Below, piece after piece: positions 59,461-64,000 of a stretch of DNA of 64,000 bases. The position numbers were made by a program, and so were the translations under genes. The notes under the pieces are model-generated. The model was not told the origin of the DNA. It ran no database searches and saw nothing but the letters and a program-made list of their open reading frames with translations. Each line of letters starts with the position of its first letter. The first letter of the stretch is position 1. The stretch comes from TM7 phylum sp. oral taxon 349 (GTDB lineage Bacteria; Patescibacteriota; Saccharimonadia; Saccharimonadales; Saccharimonadaceae): positions 930,001 through 994,000 of the forward strand of contig CP072328.1 of NCBI GenBank assembly GCA_018127705.1, given 5' to 3'.

Positions 59461-59700
59461 ATGGAAGAGTACTGCTTCATACAACAAAGCAGTGTCTCTA
59501 AATCACTTTCTTACGTCAGTAGTACTATTCTAGGTGAATCTTACAATAGACTAAGGTCAATTGACATACTAAACGTCAGCGATAGCAAAGCTATATCAAG
59601 CGACTACTCTGCTGTTTATAAAAATTATTCAATATCCATCGCTAAAATAGGCAGGAAAAAGCATGTCTCAAAGGAGAATGACAATGAAAAAAAGAGATAA
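59461..59700 (+). CDS. Small Ser/Tyr-rich protein of unknown function, predicted leaderless
   Basis: 79 residues: MEEYCFIQQSSVSKSLSYVS, then ILGESYNRLRSIDILNVSDS and a Lys-rich end (RKKHVSKENDNEKKR). No membrane helix, one Cys. The ATG is 7 nt after TATAAT of a strong promoter, so I believe the start. The Ser/Tyr/Arg mixture and AT-rich codons differ from the neighbouring polysaccharide genes. Sequence to 59880 holds another short frame (EGAALGLFTGFAKSLALFRG, 59748-59879) that may be a decayed hydrophobic partner. Confidence 0.5.
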   Translation: MEEYCFIQQSSVSKSLSYVSSTILGESYNRLRSIDILNVSDSKAISSDYSAVYKNYSISIAKIGRKKHVSKENDNEKKR

Positions 59701-59929
59701 ACAAGCTAAATAATCGACCTTGTAGGAGTTGATTCCATGGAGTTCTTGAGGGTGCTGCTCTAGGGCTCTTCACTGGTTTTGCAAAGTCTCTAGCGTTGTT
59801 TAGAGGTATCGGCGATCGGTCAAGGAAAAACCTACGAGGAGCAAAGATAACGATTCTCGGTCGACTAAATGATATATAGTAAAGAACTTCAAAAAGAAGC
59901 TAAAAGACATCTCTTACACTCCCACAATA

Positions 59930-61390
59930 TCACGGGGTGCTTACGTTTACTCCTCTGCGTCGCTTTGTAAACTCTCGCCCTTTACTCAACACACCCTTCC
60001 ATAACACCACTACGACGGAGCGGTTAAGCAATAGTACTGATACACCAATAATGATGATATTTGCGATATTGCCAACCAGCATGTTCAGATAATACAACGA
60101 GATCGCTATCGCATACAACAGCGCTAGCACTACAAATGTCTTTGTCTCATACCGAATCGCGATATATTTTTTCATATCATAGTGGCGATACACTGCCATC
60201 GCAAAGAATGCTACTGCCATCGCCGCCGCTGGCGCATACAGCCCCACAAAACGAATGCCGACTAGCGATACCACCACACTTACTACTGCTGCAATAATTG
60301 AAGTATTCATCACTTGCTTTGTCATCTTCTTAGCAATATAGAGCGCGCTGTAGAGCCCAACAATAGAGTTAAAAAACGAGCCAACGATAAGCAACGGTAT
60401 ATACAAATACGCTTCACGAAATGCCGCACCGACAAATAAGTTAAATACGATTGGCAACCCCGCAAGCATTACTAAGCCTAGCGACCCAAATAGTTTTACG
60501 CCCGCGTTCATCGTTCTTGAGAAAAATGTATCGCAATCTGGACTATTGATATGCACTGACGCTGACTCTGTCCAGGACATACTAAAAAACGAAAATATCC
60601 CGTTAAACACCAGCGGGAATCGATACGCTGCCGCATAAACACCATTAGCAGCTACCCCAAGAAAAATCGCTACAATCGTACGATCGGCAGCATTAATTGC
60701 CCACCATGACGCACCATTTGGCACTAGCGGCGCCGAATAACCAAGCAGCTGCTGCAGTAACTTTCTATCGTGGATACGAAAATCTATATACCGATAGAGT
60801 TTCAACGCAACGAACAAATATATTGCACATGCGACATTCGCTAAAATCGTTGACGTCAGCATACCCCTAGCACCAATACCCATTACGACGATAAACAATA
60901 TGTTCGCAGCAATCGTCGTCACGCCAGCGACCATGCCACCAATCGCGAACTTCACGTTATCGCCAAAACCACGCGCAATCTGCAAAAACATGTTTGACAC
61001 AATCACTGCTACCGTTGCACCGAGTGCATACAATCCGTATGGGATATTCACGAAAGACCAAACAAGCAGATATACTGCCGTAGCAAGTGCAAGCATACAC
61101 GCCGTGAACCGCACTACCGTCGAGATAATTCGTTTTTGTCTTTCCTCGTCGCTTCGTACGTCAATCAAAAAGCGAAATACGCCCATCTCAAGCGAAACAG
61201 TAATAATCGGCGCGAGCAATGTAACGTACGTCATTACCAAGTCGACTGTGCCAAACTCGCTCGTCGCCAAATACGTCGTATATAGCGGCAGCAAAAGGAA
61301 CGTCAGAAACTGCGTCGATAACTTACCAAACGCAATGATGAGGGTGTTTTTGACGAGAGACACGCTCCTCTTGGTAGATTCAGCACTCAT
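59930..61390 (-). CDS. Wzx-type oligosaccharide flippase
   Basis: 486 residues, 12-14 membrane helices throughout. N-terminal region VKNTLIIAFGKLSTQFLTFLLLPLYTTYLATSEFGTVDLVMTYVTLLAPIITV matches the MATE-like flippase family (the G-x-x-x-x-x-x-x-x-x-P-x-x-T/S motif). It moves lipid-linked oligosaccharide units across the membrane. The start overlaps the pyruvyltransferase gene by 4 nt (61387-61390). Confidence 0.92.
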   Translation of the reverse strand: MSAESTKRSVSLVKNTLIIAFGKLSTQFLTFLLLPLYTTYLATSEFGTVDLVMTYVTLLAPIITVSLEMGVFRFLIDVRSDEERQKRIISTVVRFTACMLALATAVYLLVWSFVNIPYGLYALGATVAVIVSNMFLQIARGFGDNVKFAIGGMVAGVTTIAANILFIVVMGIGARGMLTSTILANVACAIYLFVALKLYRYIDFRIHDRKLLQQLLGYSAPLVPNGASWWAINAADRTIVAIFLGVAANGVYAAAYRFPLVFNGIFSFFSMSWTESASVHINSPDCDTFFSRTMNAGVKLFGSLGLVMLAGLPIVFNLFVGAAFREAYLYIPLLIVGSFFNSIVGLYSALYIAKKMTKQVMNTSIIAAVVSVVVSLVGIRFVGLYAPAAAMAVAFFAMAVYRHYDMKKYIAIRYETKTFVVLALLYAIAISLYYLNMLVGNIANIIIIGVSVLLLNRSVVVVLWKGVLSKGREFTKRRRGVNVSTP

Positions 61391-62682
61391 CTCGCAGTTC
61401 TTTCGTTGATAAATTTAGCAATAGGCGCAAAGTATGCTCTCATGCTCGTGTGAGAGCGTACTTCTTTAGTGCTAGATTTAAGTTTTTCAATCGCCAAATC
61501 AATCTCTTTAGGATCAATACTACTTGCAACTGCTATATATGAATACTTGCTAAGCCACGAGTTGTACAGGTTCAATACTTTACCATCTTTATTGTTGATA
61601 GCTACACAAGGGGTATTGGTGATTACACTGAAAATCATGCCATGTAACCTATCTGTTATAACCAACTCTGACATACTGTAATCTTTCCAGATTGATCTCA
61701 AAACACTTATTCTATCAGAAATATCTATATGAACGTTTCCAAGAGAAGTATCACGATAAACGACATGTTTGCCTTTATCAACAAGGTGATTCTCTAATCG
61801 CCTAAGTTGTGCTGGTGAAAATCTAGCTTCTTTGTCGCGCCGTACTGAAAATACTACCCTATTTCTCTTTCTTGTCACATCAGCCTGACAATTGTCTAAT
61901 GATAGCACTATGTCAGGAGTAGATGCAATTTCATTGTGAAAATGCCTTTTTATAAATTCATAGCTTGAGTTATCTCTTGCAGTGATAAGCAAGTTACTGC
62001 AGCTGTCATATGCAAGGACGCTCGCGCGAAGTTGACGTTTGCCAAATCTATTATCATCAAAAAATGCACTCTGCGGAAATGATATGATAGTATTCTTTTT
62101 AAATTTCCTTATAATAAATCGACGCTGCCGTTCTACTCCAAGATAGTGTGTCCCCATGTCACCACCCCCTGTTAGAACTATCACATCTTGGGGTGTCACT
62201 TGAGATCTCACCTTTCGCAGAACACTATACGTTTGACTAACCGGTATCTCTATATGGTCATAATTAGGCAATAATCTAACCATATACTCACGTTGAGCGT
62301 AGCCTAAAGCCAAATCTCCGATATTACCATGGTCAGGAACTAGCGTATAAATAACCTTTGGTTTATTTCGATTAATTAACCTATGTATATTCGACTTTCC
62401 AAACGTATACACAACTGTTTGTTGATAAAGGTCATCAATATTTCGCTTTAAACGTTTTACCCTATCCGAATTTAACATAATAATAAGGGAAGCTAGATGT
62501 TTTCTGTAAAGAAATCCATTTACCTTATCTGCCATAGTCTCATACGCAATACTCTTTAAATCAACCTCGTTGTCCACGGTGCTAAGCCTAGATAGTATAG
62601 CTCTCTTTTTTGCAACAAAACCAAGATTCAGATCTGTAACAATGCTGTCAATATCCCACTTTAGATTTATAAATTTTTCCAT
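61387..62682 (-). CDS. Polysaccharide pyruvyltransferase family protein
   Basis: 431 residues from the ATG at 62682. VIYTLVPDHGNIGDLALGYAQREYMVRLLPNYDHIEIP contains the G-N-x-G-D signature, then VIVLTGGGDMGTHYL (GGG), TIISFPQSAFFDD, and in the second half VVFSVRRDKEARFSPAQL and LVITDRLHGMIFSVITNTPCVAI, where R-L-H-G is the typical active-site motif. Adds a pyruvyl ketal or a related group to sugars. A TTG 15 nt upstream is an alternative start. Confidence 0.88.
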   Translation of the reverse strand: MEKFINLKWDIDSIVTDLNLGFVAKKRAILSRLSTVDNEVDLKSIAYETMADKVNGFLYRKHLASLIIMLNSDRVKRLKRNIDDLYQQTVVYTFGKSNIHRLINRNKPKVIYTLVPDHGNIGDLALGYAQREYMVRLLPNYDHIEIPVSQTYSVLRKVRSQVTPQDVIVLTGGGDMGTHYLGVERQRRFIIRKFKKNTIISFPQSAFFDDNRFGKRQLRASVLAYDSCSNLLITARDNSSYEFIKRHFHNEIASTPDIVLSLDNCQADVTRKRNRVVFSVRRDKEARFSPAQLRRLENHLVDKGKHVVYRDTSLGNVHIDISDRISVLRSIWKDYSMSELVITDRLHGMIFSVITNTPCVAINNKDGKVLNLYNSWLSKYSYIAVASSIDPKEIDLAIEKLKSSTKEVRSHTSMRAYFAPIAKFINERTAR

Positions 62683-62693
62683 AATTACACCTA

Positions 62694-63485
62694 TCAATCG
62701 CCTTTCAATATGTATTTTCTGCGAATAGCATTGACTAATTGTGCTGGTAATACACCAGCAATGATACTTTTTACAACACGAAAATACTCTACTGGACCAG
62801 CACCAAGCTTGGGGTAATAATACATCCTCACTTTGATTTCGCCTTTGCGGTTTCTTAACTTACGCTTCGTATAGTCATCATCATTGACTCTATACCTTAA
62901 AAGTACATCATCCAATACATATATTTTTTGACCAGCTAGCACAAGCTCGCACCACAAAGCCAAATCTTCAGCTCGATTAAAGCTAGGGTAGCCCCCAACT
63001 TTTTTAATTACCTCTTTTTTCATAATGACACTAGGGTGGACAGGAACATCACCACGCATAATATTTCTTCCTGCCTTCTCTCCTTTACTTGATAAAATAC
63101 CTTTCTCACCACGATCAGAAAACTCAACTGCCCTGCTACCTATCACTGCATATTCAGGGTTCGCAAGGACGGCTTTGTATAGTGTTTCAATTCTATTCGG
63201 CATAGCAATATCGTCAGTATCCATGCGAACCAGGTATTCACCATCCGCCTTCTCGATTGCAGTATTTAACGAAGCGACTAGCCCCGAATTTTGTTTGTTT
63301 CGTACAATTTTTATTCTTGGATCTGCATAAGACTCAACTATTTTCACTAAATCATTAGTGCCACAGTCATCTATTATAATAAACTCGAAATCTCTAAAAG
63401 TTTGGTTAAGGACACTTTCAATTGATTCACGTAAATACTGAGGTGCAGTATTGTACTCCGACATAATTACCGATACTTTTGTCAT
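62694..63485 (-). CDS. Family 2 glycosyltransferase (GT-A)
   Basis: 263 residues from the ATG at 63485, which overlaps the previous stop in ATGA. VSVIMSEYNTAPQYLRESIESVLNQTFRDFEFIIIDDCGTND, KQNSGLVASLNTAIEKADGEYLVRMDTDDIAMPNRIETLY (DxD metal site), HPSVIMKKEVIKKVGGYPSFNRAEDLALWCEL (ED catalytic region). Soluble or peripheral enzyme that adds a sugar to the lipid-linked unit. Acceptor and donor unknown. Confidence 0.92.
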   Translation of the reverse strand: MTKVSVIMSEYNTAPQYLRESIESVLNQTFRDFEFIIIDDCGTNDLVKIVESYADPRIKIVRNKQNSGLVASLNTAIEKADGEYLVRMDTDDIAMPNRIETLYKAVLANPEYAVIGSRAVEFSDRGEKGILSSKGEKAGRNIMRGDVPVHPSVIMKKEVIKKVGGYPSFNRAEDLALWCELVLAGQKIYVLDDVLLRYRVNDDDYTKRKLRNRKGEIKVRMYYYPKLGAGPVEYFRVVKSIIAGVLPAQLVNAIRRKYILKGD

Positions 63486-64000
63486 GAATTCTTCTCCAGC
63501 AAGCACTTATCTGACAAATCTGTAGCGGTAGCGCGAGATACGCCCCCTACTAACACAACAAACATCCAGAATAAAGACTGCCTTTGGTTGAGAAGTGTAA
63601 AACTCTCAACGATAAGAGCAATAAGAGCAACTTTAGCGTACACCGGAGCATCCTTTAGGCGACGATAGATCCATATGATAAGGATACCACATGGTATGAA
63701 GCCATATACAAAAAGAATCGCAGGTAGAGTTGCATGCACTTCAAGCGGCATAGCCGCCTTTACGAACCTGCTATATTCCCCTTGCCCAGCGCCAAATAGT
63801 ATATACTGTGGATACAAATAAAGCTTATCATATCCCCGATCTTCCCAAAATGTAAGACCATTTGTCGTGCCTCCGCTGGACGCCTTATTTGATATGCGCT
63901 CAATGATCACTTGTTCTGACAGCACTTCACTAATTGATGACTCACCTCTTACGAGAGACCATGCTGGCATAATAATAAAAATAAAGCTAGTGATAGCAAT
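63482..64000 (-). CDS. O-antigen polymerase/ligase-like membrane protein, N-terminus outside window
   Basis: The last 172 residues are in the window and the frame is open through the right edge (ITSFIFIIMPAWSLVRG upstream of the first ATG). A long periplasmic loop (GESSISEVLSEQVIIERISNK ... FGAGQGEYSRFV with H-A-T-L) is followed by two helices (LPAILFVYGFIPCGILIIWIY and VALIALIVESFTLLNQRQSLFWMFVVLVGGV). The H-x-x-L...P-x-x-x-x-x-Y-G pattern is common in Wzy/WaaL proteins. It would polymerise the repeat units flipped by the Wzx protein. Confidence 0.75.
   Translation of the reverse strand: MAITSFIFIIMPAWSLVRGESSISEVLSEQVIIERISNKASSGGTTNGLTFWEDRGYDKLYLYPQYILFGAGQGEYSRFVKAAMPLEVHATLPAILFVYGFIPCGILIIWIYRRLKDAPVYAKVALIALIVESFTLLNQRQSLFWMFVVLVGGVSRATATDLSDKCLLEKNS

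Overview
ORGANISM. The window looks like a Patescibacteria (CPR) chromosome, most likely Candidatus Saccharibacteria (TM7). This is inferred from gene content and style: compact operons with 4-nt ATGA overlaps, a self-contained type IV pilus locus, a ThrS that lacks its TGS domain, RNase J plus PNPase, an EF-P/S18/SSB/S6 cluster, many small proteins of unknown function, and many start codons placed 5-8 nt after a -10 box (predicted leaderless mRNAs). No rRNA or CRISPR array is present. Five tRNA genes with encoded CCA were read: Val-GAC, Thr-CGT, Asp-GTC, Arg-CCT and Arg-GCG.

LAYOUT. 1-5.3 kb: a partial site-2 protease, rpmB with a clear promoter and terminator, an MBL-fold protein, a winged-helix protein, miaA, an alkyltransferase-like protein and thrS behind a probable T-box leader, then tRNA-Val. 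5.3-6.5 kb is nearly gene-free. 6.5-12.1 kb: a membrane glycosyltransferase, tRNAs, a SurA-like PPIase, a PH-domain protein, ndk and a Xer recombinase. 12.2-23.7 kb: a minus-strand type IV pilus locus running pilM, pilN, pilO, small gene, pilB, pilT, pilC, major pilin, pilD and four minor pilins. 23.8-39.7 kb: ychF, a large unknown protein, tlyA, a serine hydrolase, efp-rpsR-ssb-rpsF, ftsK, a 1.3-kresidue BspA-like surface protein and RNase J. 39.8-41.9 kb: decayed genes and an IS3-like remnant. 42-49.3 kb: a membrane protein, pnp, NUDIX, twin GNAT genes, a phosphoesterase and a frameshifted excalibur protein.

ACCESSORY REGION. From about 49.3 to 57.4 kb the sequence changes character: low-complexity tracts, an octamer array, a perfect 32-bp palindrome, tRNA-Arg(GCG), then transposon debris. 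The clearest structure is a nested pair of insertion sequences, both with readable terminal repeats and target duplications: an IS4-like element (51299-52963) sits inside codon 25 of the transposase of an IS5-like element (51170-54124). After it come a Fic toxin with a VbhA-like antitoxin, a GC-rich stretch that resembles actinobacterial DNA (the usual hosts of Saccharibacteria are Actinobacteria), and pseudogene fragments. 57.4-64 kb: LCP and VanZ genes, then a flippase / pyruvyltransferase / glycosyltransferase / polymerase cluster for a surface polysaccharide.

HOW IT FITS. The pilus locus, BspA-like adhesin, LCP protein and polysaccharide cluster all build the cell surface, as expected for an episymbiont that must find and hold a host. 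The rest is core translation, RNA decay and division. All functions are read from sequence motifs by eye; no database search was run.
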